Of a stretch of 64,000 nucleotides of DNA, positions 1-8,816 are shown piece after piece; position 1 is the first letter of the stretch; each line of letters opens with the position of its first letter. Source of the DNA: Sinorhizobium glycinis (GTDB lineage: Bacteria; Pseudomonadota; Alphaproteobacteria; Rhizobiales; Rhizobiaceae); NCBI RefSeq assembly GCF_001651865.1, contig NZ_LPUX01000061.1, positions 434,001 to 498,000 on the forward strand, written 5' to 3'. The notes below the pieces were generated by a model. The model was not told the DNA's origin. It saw nothing but the letters and a program-made list of their open reading frames with translations, and searched no databases. Made by a program: the position numbers and the translations under genes.

Positions 1-406
1 CCTCGTCGGCGGGGAAATAATCCGGCTTGATGGTGTATGGGATCCCAAGCAGGGTCTCGCTAGAGGCCCAGACCACGTTCTTGATGCCGAGAAGTCTGCA
101 CGACTCGAAGACGTTATAGGTCGACATTGTGTTGATCCGGAAGACGTCGGCCGGTGGCACCCGGCCAGGCATCGGAATCGCCGCGAGATGCACCACGGCT
201 TCGGTCTTGCGGTTGTGATCCCAATCGTAGCCAGTGATCGCTTCAAGCGTCGCCTTCATATCCTCGAAATCGACTTTCACGAACGGGCAGAGGGCGTCCG
301 TAGGCTCGACAGTATCGGCATTGATGACGTCATGTCCGTTTTCGAGAAGGTCCTTTATCGTAGCGCGACCCAACTTGCCGCTTCCACCAGTGACCAGAAC
401 TCTCAT
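1..406 (-). CDS. NAD-dependent epimerase/dehydratase, partial (3' end beyond window)
   Basis: The frame starts at an ATG on the minus strand (complement of 404-406) behind an AGGAGA ribosome site and is open to base 1, so only about 135 N-terminal residues are visible. It begins MRVLVTGGSGKLGRA, the glycine-rich TGxxGxxG nucleotide-binding motif of extended short-chain dehydrogenases, and has the later VVHLAAIP motif typical of sugar-nucleotide epimerases and uronate dehydrogenases. It follows the permease gene by 30 bases in the same direction and is probably the last visible gene of the sugar-uptake operon. The exact substrate cannot be read from the fragment; a sugar or sugar-acid oxidoreductase role is inferred from context. 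Confidence 0.8.
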   Translation of the reverse strand, partial: MRVLVTGGSGKLGRATIKDLLENGHDVINADTVEPTDALCPFVKVDFEDMKATLEAITGYDWDHNRKTEAVVHLAAIPMPGRVPPADVFRINTMSTYNVFESCRLLGIKNVVWASSETLLGIPYTIKPDYFPADE

Positions 407-436
407 GTGCATTCTCCTTGCCAATTGCTTTAAATC

Positions 437-1417
437 TCAGCGTCCGCGCCCGATGGCGACGGCGAGTATGATGAGCATCCCGCGGGCTATCAGCTGCTGG
501 CTGTATTCCAGGCCGCCGAGGATGAGTCCGTTGTTAATGATGCCGATGAGGAGCGCGCCCACGATTGAGCCGACGACCGTCCCCCGTCCTCCGAAGAGGC
601 TGGTGCCGCCCAGCACGACGGCCGCGATCACCGAGAGCTCATCGCCTTCGCCGAGCTGGAAGCGGCCGGACTGCAGTCGGCCAGCGTAGAGCATCCCCGC
701 GATGGCCGCAGCCACGCCCGTGATCATCAGCACCTGGAACTTCACGCGCCTCACATTGACGCCGCTGTAAAGTGCGGCGACGGGATTGCCGCCCGCGGCC
801 ATGACCTTGCGGCCGAAGGGGGTCTTGCGGATCGCGAGATGCGCGACGGTGCCGAGAACGATGACCCAGATCACGAGGACCGGGATGGGTCCGATGTTCC
901 CGGAGCCAAAAGCGTAGGTGAAGGTGTCGTCGATCACGGGGACGGGGGAGGTGCCGCTCACCCACATGCCGACACCTCTGGCGATGCCCATCATTCCGAG
1001 CGTGACCAGGAACGAGGGTATGTTTAGGTAGGCCGTCAGCGCTCCGTTGAAGGCTCCAACGACAAGTCCGAGGCAGAGTCCCGCGACGATGCCGAACACA
1101 AGGCCATATTGCATCAGGACCATGCCCGCGACCACCGAGGTGAGGCCCGCGATCGCGCCGACCGAAAGATCGATTTCGCCCGCCGAGAGCACGAAGGACA
1201 TGGCCATAGCCATGATGGCGATGATCGCCGTCTGGCGCAGGACATTCAGCAGGTTGTTCGGAGACAGGAACCCGCGATCATGGAGCAGGATGGCGAAGAC
1301 AATGAAAATCGCCACGAAGCCAATATAGACGACGTAGTCGCGCCAGTTGCCGTACCAAGGCTTCGATGAAGTGGCCATGAGCGGCTCCGCTTTCACGATG
1401 GTTGTTTCAATGGACAT
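437..1417 (-). CDS. Ribose-type ABC transporter permease (RbsC family)
   Basis: This 326-residue, highly hydrophobic protein has the layout of RbsC/BPD_transp_2 permeases: a short cytoplasmic N-terminus, then about eight to ten membrane segments. The family signature GEIDLSVGAIAGL near residue 80 and the cytoplasmic-loop motif AAVVLGGTSLFGGRGT near residue 265 are present. It would form the membrane channel for a monosaccharide imported by the binding protein and ATPase encoded just upstream. Its start overlaps the end of the ATPase gene by 11 bases, which suggests translational coupling. The substrate is not evident; neighbours suggest a pentose, polyol or sugar acid. Confidence 0.93.
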   Translation of the reverse strand: MSIETTIVKAEPLMATSSKPWYGNWRDYVVYIGFVAIFIVFAILLHDRGFLSPNNLLNVLRQTAIIAIMAMAMSFVLSAGEIDLSVGAIAGLTSVVAGMVLMQYGLVFGIVAGLCLGLVVGAFNGALTAYLNIPSFLVTLGMMGIARGVGMWVSGTSPVPVIDDTFTYAFGSGNIGPIPVLVIWVIVLGTVAHLAIRKTPFGRKVMAAGGNPVAALYSGVNVRRVKFQVLMITGVAAAIAGMLYAGRLQSGRFQLGEGDELSVIAAVVLGGTSLFGGRGTVVGSIVGALLIGIINNGLILGGLEYSQQLIARGMLIILAVAIGRGR

Positions 1418-3005
1418 TTTGGCTAGCCTTCTGGATGGCGACCTGAAGGCCGAGTTCCACGCGGATCATGCTCGACTGCGATTCGTCGCCCTCCGTGGTT
1501 GCCCAGGCGTCGATCTCCGATCGGCTGATCTCCCGCGCGAGGCGACCGTTGCTGAGCACCAGTATCCGGTCGCTGGTCGCCAACAGCTCGGCGGGCTCCG
1601 ACGAGATCACGATCACGGATTTTCCGCCGCTCGCGATGCTCCTGATCAACTCGACGATCTCCGCTTTGGAGCCGATGTCGACGCCCGCAGTCGGCTCGTC
1701 GAGGATGACGACGGATGGGTCGGTCGCAAGCCACTTGGCGATGACGATCTTCTGTTGGTTTCCGCCCGAAAGGTTACGGACCTTGTTATCGGCGTCCGGG
1801 GTCTTGATGCGCAAGCGCGAGATCAATTCCGAGGAGAGATCATGCTCCCTCCGCCGATCGAGGAACGGGCCGCTGGCGAGTTGGGCCAATTGCGGAAGGC
1901 TGAGGTTGTGTCCGACGGTATGTTCGATGACAAGACCCTGGTCATGACGGCTTTCCGGCACGAGCACGATACCGGCTTCGATGGCTTCGGCGGGCGACCG
2001 AAACTCGAGAACCTTGCCGTCGAGTTCGACCGTGCCGTCGGCCTTGGCATCGACTCCGAACAGCACCCGCGCCAGTTCGGTCCGTCCGGCCCCCATGAGC
2101 CCGGCGATACCGAGAACCTCGCCTCTGTAGAGATCGAATGAGACGTCATTCGGCTTCCCGTGCTTGCCCGAGAGGGAACGCACCTTCAGCGCGGGCTGGG
2201 TGCCGCGGTCGATCTCGTGGGGTTTGTACTCGAATCCCGTCACCCGCTTTCCGACCATGTTCTGGACGATGGTATCGAGCGTGAAATCCGCGATGTTGCC
2301 CGACGTGACGTTCTGTCCGTCGCGCAGGATGGTGATCTCGTCCGCGATCGTCATGATCTCGGTCATGCGGTGGGAGACGTAGACGATCGCAGTGCCGTCC
2401 GCGGTCAATTTGCGCAGCATCTTGAAAAGGATGTCGACCTCCTGCGCGCTCAATGCCGACGTCGGCTCGTCGAGGATGAGGACGCGCGCCTTCTGGGAGA
2501 TGGCTTTCGCGATCTCGGTAAGCTGCGCCTGCCCGGGGCTCAACTCCAAGACGCGCGTCCTCGGATCGACGTTCAGGTTCAGTTCGCCGATGATCTTGGC
2601 CGCGTCCTCGACTTCCCGCCGCTCATCGACTAACAGGGACATGCGGCGGGGTTCGCGGTTCAGGAAGATGTTCTGCGCGATCGTCAGCGTGGGGATGAGG
2701 CTCAGGTCCTGGAAGATCATCCCGATTCCAAGCCTGCGGGAGTTCTCCGGAGAGACTGCCGTCAGATGCTCGCCGAAGACCTCTATCGAACCTTCCGTGG
2801 GAATTACCACCCCCTGCAAGATTTTGAGCAGCGTGGATTTGCCCGCGCCATTTTCACCAATCAGGGCGTGGATCGTGCCAGGGCGGATCGTCAGGCTCAC
2901 GCCCTTGAGTGCGTGGACGCCGCCGTAGGATTTCTTGATGTCGGTCATTTTCACCGCGGCGACATCTCGCGGGTCCGTGATCGGCGTTTGCATGGGCTGT
3001 GTCAT
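1407..3005 (-). CDS. Ribose-type ABC transporter ATPase with two nucleotide-binding domains (RbsA family)
   Basis: About 532 residues with two ABC cassettes in tandem, as in RbsA/XylG/MglA. The first half has the Walker A GENGAGKST, an LSPGQ signature and a Walker B ending ILDEPTSAL. The second half has a degenerate Walker A (GLMGAGRTE), LSGGNQQK and a Walker B ending ILDEPTAGVD, which is usual for this family. The start at complement 3003-3005 (MTQPMQ) is preferred over an earlier ATG 39 bases upstream because GGAGGCGAGCCC directly precedes it. It powers import together with the permease it overlaps and the binding protein upstream. Confidence 0.94.
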   Translation of the reverse strand: MTQPMQTPITDPRDVAAVKMTDIKKSYGGVHALKGVSLTIRPGTIHALIGENGAGKSTLLKILQGVVIPTEGSIEVFGEHLTAVSPENSRRLGIGMIFQDLSLIPTLTIAQNIFLNREPRRMSLLVDERREVEDAAKIIGELNLNVDPRTRVLELSPGQAQLTEIAKAISQKARVLILDEPTSALSAQEVDILFKMLRKLTADGTAIVYVSHRMTEIMTIADEITILRDGQNVTSGNIADFTLDTIVQNMVGKRVTGFEYKPHEIDRGTQPALKVRSLSGKHGKPNDVSFDLYRGEVLGIAGLMGAGRTELARVLFGVDAKADGTVELDGKVLEFRSPAEAIEAGIVLVPESRHDQGLVIEHTVGHNLSLPQLAQLASGPFLDRRREHDLSSELISRLRIKTPDADNKVRNLSGGNQQKIVIAKWLATDPSVVILDEPTAGVDIGSKAEIVELIRSIASGGKSVIVISSEPAELLATSDRILVLSNGRLAREISRSEIDAWATTEGDESQSSMIRVELGLQVAIQKASQNVH

Positions 3006-3019
3006 GGGCTCGCCTCCAA

Positions 3020-3045
3020 AGTGGACGGCCGAACGGCCGTCCACT
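3020..3045 (-). terminator. Intercistronic hairpin between binding-protein and ATPase genes
   Basis: An 11-base perfect inverted repeat (AGTGGACGGCC / GGCCGTCCACT) with a 4-base loop lies directly after the stop of the binding-protein gene. No clear T-run follows, so it is more likely an mRNA stabiliser or partial terminator that raises binding-protein levels over the membrane parts than a full terminator. Confidence 0.7.
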
Positions 3046-3054
3046 CCTTTTGGA

Positions 3055-4185
3055 TCAGTTCATCGCCTTCACAAGGATGTCGGGAGCCTGGTCGCCGTTC
3101 GACTGGGGCCAAGCGTCGATGAGATTGTCGCGCGTCACCGCGAGCGCGGGGAGGACGACATAGGGAGGCGCTTCCTTCCCAAGCAGGGCGTAGCCCGCCA
3201 GGATGCCTTCTGCATAGCCCGCGCCGAACGGCCGCTGCGAACCCGTCCCCTTGACGTAGCCGTTCTTGGCCATGTCGAGGGAGATGTTGACGCCGAGGTC
3301 GCAGGTGGTGATCACGAGATCTGTGGATGCTCCGGCGGCGCGCGCCGCGGCGAGCACGCCCTCGGTTGGGACGTCCCACACAGCCCATAGGCCGTTGAGG
3401 GTGGGATGGCCCGTCAGCATCGCGGAGGCGATGCGCTCGGATTCGCCAGCGAAGTCGGGGCCGCCGACGCCGCTTTCGTCCACCACCTTGATGTCGGGGA
3501 ACGCGGCGATTGCTTCCTTGAAGCCCACCACGCGCTCTTTGGTCGCGAACAGGTCGGAAGCGTGCGGGATAAGAGCGATCTCACCCTTGCCGTTGAGGGC
3601 TTTGGCCATGAGGAGCGCCGCGACCTTGCCCATGCCCCGGTTGTCGGAGGACACGAGACTCACATAGTCGGTACCCGGTTTCATTCCGGCGGCCGCCTGG
3701 TCGAGGAACACTATCTTGATCCCCGCGGCGGCGGCTTTCTTGTAGGCCGCGGCCGTCGCAGACTGCTCCGCGGGGACAGAGATGATGATGTCGGGTTTTA
3801 GCGCCATCACGCTCTCGATGTCGGCCACCTGCTGTTCGGCCTTGTAGCCGGCGTCGGTGGTCGCGATGATCTTGATGCCGAGTTCGTCGAGAGCCTTCTT
3901 CTGACCCGCCATCTGGGCTTTGGCCCAATCCGACGCCGTATAGTGCATGACGATCGCGGCCGTCGCGTTCTTGGCCTTGATCTGCTCGATCTCTTCGGGC
4001 GTCAGCTTGAGGTCGCTCGCCAGGACCGCCTTCTCGCCGTTCGGGCCATCCGCGGGACTATTCTCGATTTCCTTGATCTGCTGGGTGACGTCGATTGCGT
4101 AGGCGTTCGGCGCGAAAGGCGCGCTCAGCGCCACAGCGGCGACCATCATGAGACTGCGAATCGACGTTGAAATTTCAATGCTCAT
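3055..4185 (-). CDS. Sugar ABC transporter periplasmic binding protein (RbsB-like, Peripla_BP_4)
   Basis: 376 residues starting with a signal peptide (MSIEISTSIRSLMMVAAVAL, cleavage probably near ANAYA/IDV at about residue 30). The mature part has the two-lobe fold of type I sugar-binding proteins: an IVMHYTASDW strand near the start, LDQAAAG, and GLWAVWDVP in the second lobe. It would capture the sugar in the periplasm for the ATPase and permease encoded downstream. The ATG follows GGGAGGATTGAT. It is the first gene of the leftward operon, and the promoter must lie in 4186-4391, shared with the divergent HAD gene. The ligand cannot be told from sequence. Confidence 0.92.
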   Translation of the reverse strand: MSIEISTSIRSLMMVAAVALSAPFAPNAYAIDVTQQIKEIENSPADGPNGEKAVLASDLKLTPEEIEQIKAKNATAAIVMHYTASDWAKAQMAGQKKALDELGIKIIATTDAGYKAEQQVADIESVMALKPDIIISVPAEQSATAAAYKKAAAAGIKIVFLDQAAAGMKPGTDYVSLVSSDNRGMGKVAALLMAKALNGKGEIALIPHASDLFATKERVVGFKEAIAAFPDIKVVDESGVGGPDFAGESERIASAMLTGHPTLNGLWAVWDVPTEGVLAAARAAGASTDLVITTCDLGVNISLDMAKNGYVKGTGSQRPFGAGYAEGILAGYALLGKEAPPYVVLPALAVTRDNLIDAWPQSNGDQAPDILVKAMN

Positions 4186-4231
4186 ATCAATCCTCCCGAA
4201 ATCGAAATGCGTGATGTTGCATTCGATAATG

Positions 4232-4247
4232 AATACGTTAATGTATT
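4232..4247. promoter_or_regulatory. Possible operator between divergent sugar operons
   Basis: AATACGTTAATGTATT is a near-perfect 16-base palindrome (one mismatched pair) in the AT-rich gap between the divergently transcribed binding-protein and HAD genes. Its position suggests a repressor site for both. The sequence differs from the GGTAT-type operator used from 16 kb onward, so a different regulator is expected. No LacI or GntR gene is adjacent; a LysR gene lies at 14.8 kb and a LacI remnant at 15.9 kb. Confidence 0.4.
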
Positions 4248-4391
4248 GCTTGTCGATGTCAACAGAATTTGTGGGAGGGCGTTTTGGCGGGTGAGTGAAC
4301 GGCGGTCGTCGTTCAACGGAGGGGAACTCAACAATGCTCGCTGTTTCTCCGGCTACGGAGGCGGGATAGCGACGAACGAGGGTGTGAAGCC

Positions 4392-5117
4392 ATGGAGCGA
4401 GATTTCAGCGAAGTGAAAATGTTGGGCTTCGACGTGTTCGGCACAGTGGTCGACTGGAGGTCCGGTGTCGCGCGGGCGGTCGCGCCTTTTCTCGAGGCCC
4501 GCCACATCGTAATTCCTCCGGCGGAATTCGCCGACCGATGGCGAGCACTTTACGAGCCAGCAATGGAATCGGTGAGGTCGGGAAAGCGGCCTTGGGTGCC
4601 TTTGAACGAGTTGAACCTTGAGAACCTTGTGGCCGCCCTCGCGGAGGTCGGGCTCGACGTCGCGGCTCTCCCCATGGAGGAACTTGAAGAAATCAACAAG
4701 GCTTGGGAGCGGCTCGATCCCTGGCCGGATTCAATCGAGGGTCTGACGAGACTGAAGTCGAAATACAAGCTGGCCCCAATCTCCAACGGCGACATCGGCG
4801 GCATGACAAACCTGGCCAGGTTCGCCGGGCTGCCGTGGGACATGATGCTCGGGGCTGAGGTGACGCGGACCTACAAGCCCCAGCTCGCGACTTACATCGG
4901 CTCGGCACGCAAGGCGGGTCTCGAGCCGGGGCAGGTGGCGATGGTGGCGGCCCACAACTACGACCTCGCCGCCGCCCGGCGCGCGGGGCTCAAGACAGTC
5001 TTCATCACGCGGGCCACGGAACACGGACCGGGTCAGAAAACCGACTTGCAGGCGGATAGCGACTGGGATGTTGTCGGCAATGACCTCGTCGCGGTCGCCC
5101 AGGCGCTCGGCTGCTGA
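4392..5117 (+). CDS. HAD-superfamily hydrolase, haloacid dehalogenase type II family
   Basis: 241 residues with the HAD motifs in order: nucleophile Asp in LGFDVFGTVVDW (residues about 11-22), motif II Ser/Asn in APISNGD, motif III Lys in TYKPQ, and the motif IV region in VAAHNYDLAAARRAG. Overall it matches (S)-2-haloacid dehalogenase-like proteins in length and spacing. In a sugar locus it more probably removes phosphate from a sugar phosphate or 2-phosphoglycolate than halide, but this is inference. It is the first gene of the rightward unit and lies 30 bases before the SDR gene. The ribosome site (GAGGGTG) is weak. Confidence 0.85.
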   Translation: MERDFSEVKMLGFDVFGTVVDWRSGVARAVAPFLEARHIVIPPAEFADRWRALYEPAMESVRSGKRPWVPLNELNLENLVAALAEVGLDVAALPMEELEEINKAWERLDPWPDSIEGLTRLKSKYKLAPISNGDIGGMTNLARFAGLPWDMMLGAEVTRTYKPQLATYIGSARKAGLEPGQVAMVAAHNYDLAAARRAGLKTVFITRATEHGPGQKTDLQADSDWDVVGNDLVAVAQALGC

Positions 5118-5147
5118 GCGAACAACGCAAGAACGAAAGGATCATTG

Positions 5148-5996
5148 ATGAACGATACAGCCAACGAGATCATCGCCGCCGGACGGGTCGCCGTCATAAC
5201 GGGTGCGGCCAAGGGACTCGGGGCGGCGATGGCCCGTCGTGTCGCCGCGGAGGGGATGCGTCTGGCGCTCTTCGACAACGACGAAGACGCCTTGAAGGCC
5301 TTTGCGTCAACCTTGAGTGCCGATCACGTGGTCGTCGTAGGCGACGTTTCGAACGCCTCGGACCTGCAGCGGCTAAGGGATGAGACGCGGGACCGTTTTG
5401 AAGACGTCGCGCTTCTGGTCAATAACGCGGGGATCACGAAGGGTGCAGGGCCGTGGGACGATCCGGCGCTCTGGAGGCGGCAGCTCGAAGTCAACTTTTT
5501 TGCCGTGGTGACCGCGCAGCATCTGTTCGTGCCGGGCATGATCGAGCAGTCGCTTCCCTCGGCAGTCGTGAACCTTGGGTCGAAGGAAGGAATCACGACA
5601 CCTCCTGGCAACGCGGCCTACTCGGTCAGCAAGGCGGGTATCAAAGTACTCACCGAGCAGCTGTCCCACGAGCTTCGCAAGGTGACGCTCGGCCGGGTCT
5701 CGGCGCACCTTCTGGTGCCTGGCTATACTTGGACTCCCATGAACTTCCCCGGTTCGGATTTCGCGCCCGGCAGCAAGCCCGACGAACCATGGACCGCCGA
5801 GCAAGTGATCGAGCTTTTCATCGAGCGCTTCCGAAACGGCGACTTCTACATCATCTGCCCGGACAACGCCGTGACCCCGGCCTTGGACGCCAAACGCATC
5901 CGTTGGGCGGCGGAAGACATGGTGCGCAACAGGCCCGCGCTCTCGCGCTGGCACCCCGACTACAAGGACGACTTCGCCCGCTGGCTGGCGGAGTGA
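5148..5996 (+). CDS. Short-chain dehydrogenase/reductase (SDR family)
   Basis: 282 residues. The classical SDR features are all visible: VITGAAKGLGAAM cofactor loop, NNAG at about residue 90, Ser in VNLGSKEG, and the YSVSK catalytic Tyr and Lys. It should catalyse NAD(P)-dependent oxidation of a sugar alcohol or keto-sugar. The ATG at 5148 is chosen over the in-frame TTG at 5145 because GAAAGGA lies 6 bases upstream. It follows the HAD gene in the same direction. Given the AraB/AraD-type enzymes further on, it could oxidise a pentitol to a ribulose or xylulose, which would supply the missing entry step of this locus. Confidence 0.85.
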   Translation: MNDTANEIIAAGRVAVITGAAKGLGAAMARRVAAEGMRLALFDNDEDALKAFASTLSADHVVVVGDVSNASDLQRLRDETRDRFEDVALLVNNAGITKGAGPWDDPALWRRQLEVNFFAVVTAQHLFVPGMIEQSLPSAVVNLGSKEGITTPPGNAAYSVSKAGIKVLTEQLSHELRKVTLGRVSAHLLVPGYTWTPMNFPGSDFAPGSKPDEPWTAEQVIELFIERFRNGDFYIICPDNAVTPALDAKRIRWAAEDMVRNRPALSRWHPDYKDDFARWLAE

Positions 5997-6345
5997 TTGA
6001 GGATCGGAAGACGGAGGAGTCCGACAAGGCGACGGTCACGAGCGTGCCCCAAGGGTCGGGCGCTTCAATCGGCCCACGGCGCAAGTGGTATTGGTGTGGG
6101 TTCTAGTCAAACGGGACGTCGCGTCACGGTGACGAAATTGAGATGAATTTTTCTCACCTATTTCGACAAATAATGCGTTTGAAATGTCGCACGGAAGGTA
6201 AGATGTTTCATCGTGCCGAGGGTCGCGATGGAGTTGCCCCGAGGCGATTATAGAGTAAAGAGCACTACATCCAAGTATTGTTGTCGCGGGCTGGCTTCCG
6301 CGGACGAGGAGGTATTGCCGTTTGACATCATGGGAGGAGAAGTAG
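5997..6345. other. Intergenic region, probable promoter of the M20-cupin-ABC-araDB operon
   Basis: About 350 bases with no convincing gene. The second half (from 6130) is AT-richer and probably carries the promoter. A strong ribosome site (GGGAGGAGAAGTAG) precedes the next ATG at 6346. No clear operator palindrome was found. Confidence 0.5.
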
Positions 6346-7848
6346 ATGAGCGTGTCTGCCAACAAAGTTTCGCACCCTCAAAGTAGTTCTGTTCTGGCTG
6401 GGCTGGAGCCTGCCATCTTCTTCGGTTTCTTCGAAGAGCTGAGCGCCATCCCGAGAGGTTCCTACAACGAGAAGCAGGTCAGCGATCACATCGCAGCCTT
6501 CGCTCGCGCCAGGGGCTTCGAAGTCTACCAGGACGATATCTGGAACCTGCTCATCAAAAAACCCGGCACGCCTGGTTATGAAAACGCGCCGACCCTGATC
6601 CTCCACGGCCACACAGACATCGTCTGCGAGAGCGACGAGGGCGTCGAGCATGACTTCGTCAACGAGGGGATCAAGCTGCGCATCGACGGCGACTTCATCC
6701 ACGGAACCGGAACGACCCTCGGCGCGGACAACACTGTGGGCGTGGCGCTCGCAATGTCGCTGCTCGCCTCCGATGACATCCCGCATCCGCCGCTCGAGGT
6801 CGTCCTGACGGTGCAGGAAGAAGTTGGGAAAGGCGGTGCCCAGCATTTTGACGGTTCCAAGCTGACTGGCAAGCGCCTGCTCGACATGAACTGGCACGAT
6901 CCCAAGTCGCTGTTCGCCGGATGCGCGGGAGACATTTCCGCCAAATTCCAGATTCCGCTCAAGTGGACCGACCGCGCGGCCGGACAGAAGGCGGCGCTGC
7001 TCCGCATTTCCGGACTCAGCAGCGGTCACTCTGAGTTCGACATCCACCTCGAGCGCGGCAACGCGGTCGTGCTGCTCGGCCGTCTGCTCCGCTTGGCGTC
7101 GAAGGAAACCGACATCGGCGTGATCGGTGTGAATGGCGGCGTAAACCGCTACGTCATTCCCGGCGAAGCCGAAGCTGTGATTTCTTTCGATCCGTCGCGG
7201 TTCGACGCGTTGAAGGCCGCCATCGAGAACGAAGGCAAGGCAATCGCCGCGGAGTACTCCGTGAGCGACCCGGGTCTGAAAGTCACCCTGACCGAAACCG
7301 ACAGCCACGCCCGCTCGGTGTTCGCGCCCCCGGTCGCGAAGGCAATGGTCTCCGCTTTGAACCTTCTGCCGAACGGCGTGCAGAGCCGGAGTCTTGCCGT
7401 CGACAATCTGGTCGAGAGCTCGAACACCGTCGCGCTGATCTCTAACGATCAGGAACGCATCGAAATCGTGTCCACAGTGCCGAGCGCCGTCAGCTCACGT
7501 CGCTACAACATCGTCGACAAAATCCGCGAGCTCGCCGAAGTGGTCGGCAACGACGCGACCGTCGAGACTTTCGCCGATTGCCCGGAATGGCCCTACAATC
7601 CAAACTCGCGGATGCTGAATGCCGGCCGCGCCGCCTACGAAAAGGAATTCGGCGAGCAGCCACATGTGGAGGTCTCGCATTCGAGCCTCGAGCTCGGCCT
7701 TTTCCGCAAGAAGGTACCGGACATCGACATGCTTTCGATCGGACCGGAGGCCTTCGACGTCCACACTACGCGCGAGCGTTTGAACCACACCACCGTCGAC
7801 TCCACTTGGCGTCTGCTCAAGGCGCTTCTTTCGGAACTCAGGACCTGA
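6346..7848 (+). CDS. M20-family metallohydrolase, PepD-like (beta-alanyl/aminoacyl-histidine dipeptidase family)
   Basis: 500 residues, the usual length of PepD dipeptidases. Metal-site motifs are visible: LHGHTDIV near residue 85, LGADNTVG near 125, VQEEVGKGGA near 158, and a C-terminal His in FDVHTTRERLNHTTVDS. The segment that is usually LDSE in PepD reads LDMNWHDP here, so a metal ligand may differ. Dipeptidases of this family cleave Xaa-His peptides; finding it first in a sugar operon suggests another amide substrate, for example a glycosyl-amino acid conjugate, but that is speculation. The next gene starts 10 bases downstream. Confidence 0.8.
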   Translation: MSVSANKVSHPQSSSVLAGLEPAIFFGFFEELSAIPRGSYNEKQVSDHIAAFARARGFEVYQDDIWNLLIKKPGTPGYENAPTLILHGHTDIVCESDEGVEHDFVNEGIKLRIDGDFIHGTGTTLGADNTVGVALAMSLLASDDIPHPPLEVVLTVQEEVGKGGAQHFDGSKLTGKRLLDMNWHDPKSLFAGCAGDISAKFQIPLKWTDRAAGQKAALLRISGLSSGHSEFDIHLERGNAVVLLGRLLRLASKETDIGVIGVNGGVNRYVIPGEAEAVISFDPSRFDALKAAIENEGKAIAAEYSVSDPGLKVTLTETDSHARSVFAPPVAKAMVSALNLLPNGVQSRSLAVDNLVESSNTVALISNDQERIEIVSTVPSAVSSRRYNIVDKIRELAEVVGNDATVETFADCPEWPYNPNSRMLNAGRAAYEKEFGEQPHVEVSHSSLELGLFRKKVPDIDMLSIGPEAFDVHTTRERLNHTTVDSTWRLLKALLSELRT

Positions 7849-7858
7849 GGCTCTCCCG

Positions 7859-8329
7859 ATGACCATACCTGCATACTTCGGCAACTTCCCGTTCCCGCCA
7901 GGGGAAAAGAAGCCGCACCACCTGACGGCGGACAAGTTCAAGATGTTCATCTATACCGGCAACAAGCCGTACTCGAGCGACTTGAACTACCTGCTGGCAA
8001 GCACGGACAAGATGACGACGGGCATCTATCAGCTCGCTCCAGGCAGCAACTTCGATCCCGCCGACATCCACGCCGGAGACGAGGTTTACTACGTCCTCGA
8101 GGGCGAGGTGCATCTTCTCAATCCGGAGACGGGCCATACCGAGCGAATGGGGCCTGGGGACTCGATCCTGATCCCCATGGGCGTCCCGCACCGCGGATAC
8201 AATTTCACCGACAAGGCGGCCGTGATCCTGTTCTGCATCGCGCCGCGCATCTGGGACGAGAAGGGGCCGCCGACTGGATATTTCGGCGTGACGCGTCTCT
8301 TCAAATCCGAAAGGAGGGTCTCGGAATGA
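7859..8329 (+). CDS. Cupin-domain protein (first of a pair)
   Basis: 156 residues with one cupin_2 barrel. Motif 1 is visible as DIHAGDEVYYVLEGEVHL (residues about 69-86) and motif 2 as GDSILIPMGVPHRGYN (about 100-115), including metal-type His and Glu positions. Small stand-alone cupins in sugar operons often act as sugar isomerases or binding proteins. It sits between the M20 hydrolase and a second cupin whose start overlaps its stop (ATGA). Because no AraA-type isomerase is found in this locus, an isomerase role for one or both cupins is a reasonable hypothesis. Confidence 0.8.
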   Translation: MTIPAYFGNFPFPPGEKKPHHLTADKFKMFIYTGNKPYSSDLNYLLASTDKMTTGIYQLAPGSNFDPADIHAGDEVYYVLEGEVHLLNPETGHTERMGPGDSILIPMGVPHRGYNFTDKAAVILFCIAPRIWDEKGPPTGYFGVTRLFKSERRVSE

Positions 8330-8730
8330 GCCTGGAGAAACTCGGCAAGTACCCCGTTGTCGGCGCTGAGGCGCGTTCGAAGGGCGACCTGGTGAAGGTT
8401 GCGAAGGAAAACCGTTTGAACCTGATCTTCGGCCAGGACCATCCGGTCCTCATGGAGCTCTGCATCTCCAACGACTACATGCATGTCGGCGAGATCGTCA
8501 TCCCCGTGGGCGGTGTCGGTCCAAGGGCGAGCGAGCCCAACAGTCACGATGGCGACGCTGTCTTCTACGTGTTGAAAGGCCCGGCAACTTTTTATGTCGC
8601 GGACGGCGACGAGACGTTCCACATCCGGGACGGGGAGGTGTTCTTCCTGCCCGCGGGCGTCAGCTACCAGTGCCTGAACTACGGCTCCAGTCCCATCCGC
8701 ATGGTTTTCACCATAGCGCCTGGCCTCTGA
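8326..8730 (+). CDS. Cupin-domain protein (second of a pair)
   Basis: 134 residues with a single cupin barrel: SHDGDAVFYVLKGPATFYV forms motif 1 and GEVFFLPAGVSYQCLN motif 2. Motif 2 lacks the usual His (VSYQ where VPHR occurs in its neighbour), so metal binding may be weakened and the pair could function as a hetero-oligomer. Its ATG overlaps the stop of the first cupin by 4 bases, with an AAAGGAGGG ribosome site inside the end of the first cupin gene. Confidence 0.78.
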   Translation: MSLEKLGKYPVVGAEARSKGDLVKVAKENRLNLIFGQDHPVLMELCISNDYMHVGEIVIPVGGVGPRASEPNSHDGDAVFYVLKGPATFYVADGDETFHIRDGEVFFLPAGVSYQCLNYGSSPIRMVFTIAPGL

Positions 8731-8816
8731 GCCTTCGATCAAACTTCGAAGAATTCCTCCTCGGGGCGATCCTGGGGACGGGAGGAGTGTGTCTTGTCAC
8801 AACAAGGGAGGACCTC

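Noticed and set aside
4392-5117. Haloacid dehalogenase as a xenobiotic-degrading enzyme
   Set aside because: The family is broad, and the sugar-operon setting makes a phosphatase-type role more likely; no other dehalogenation genes are nearby.
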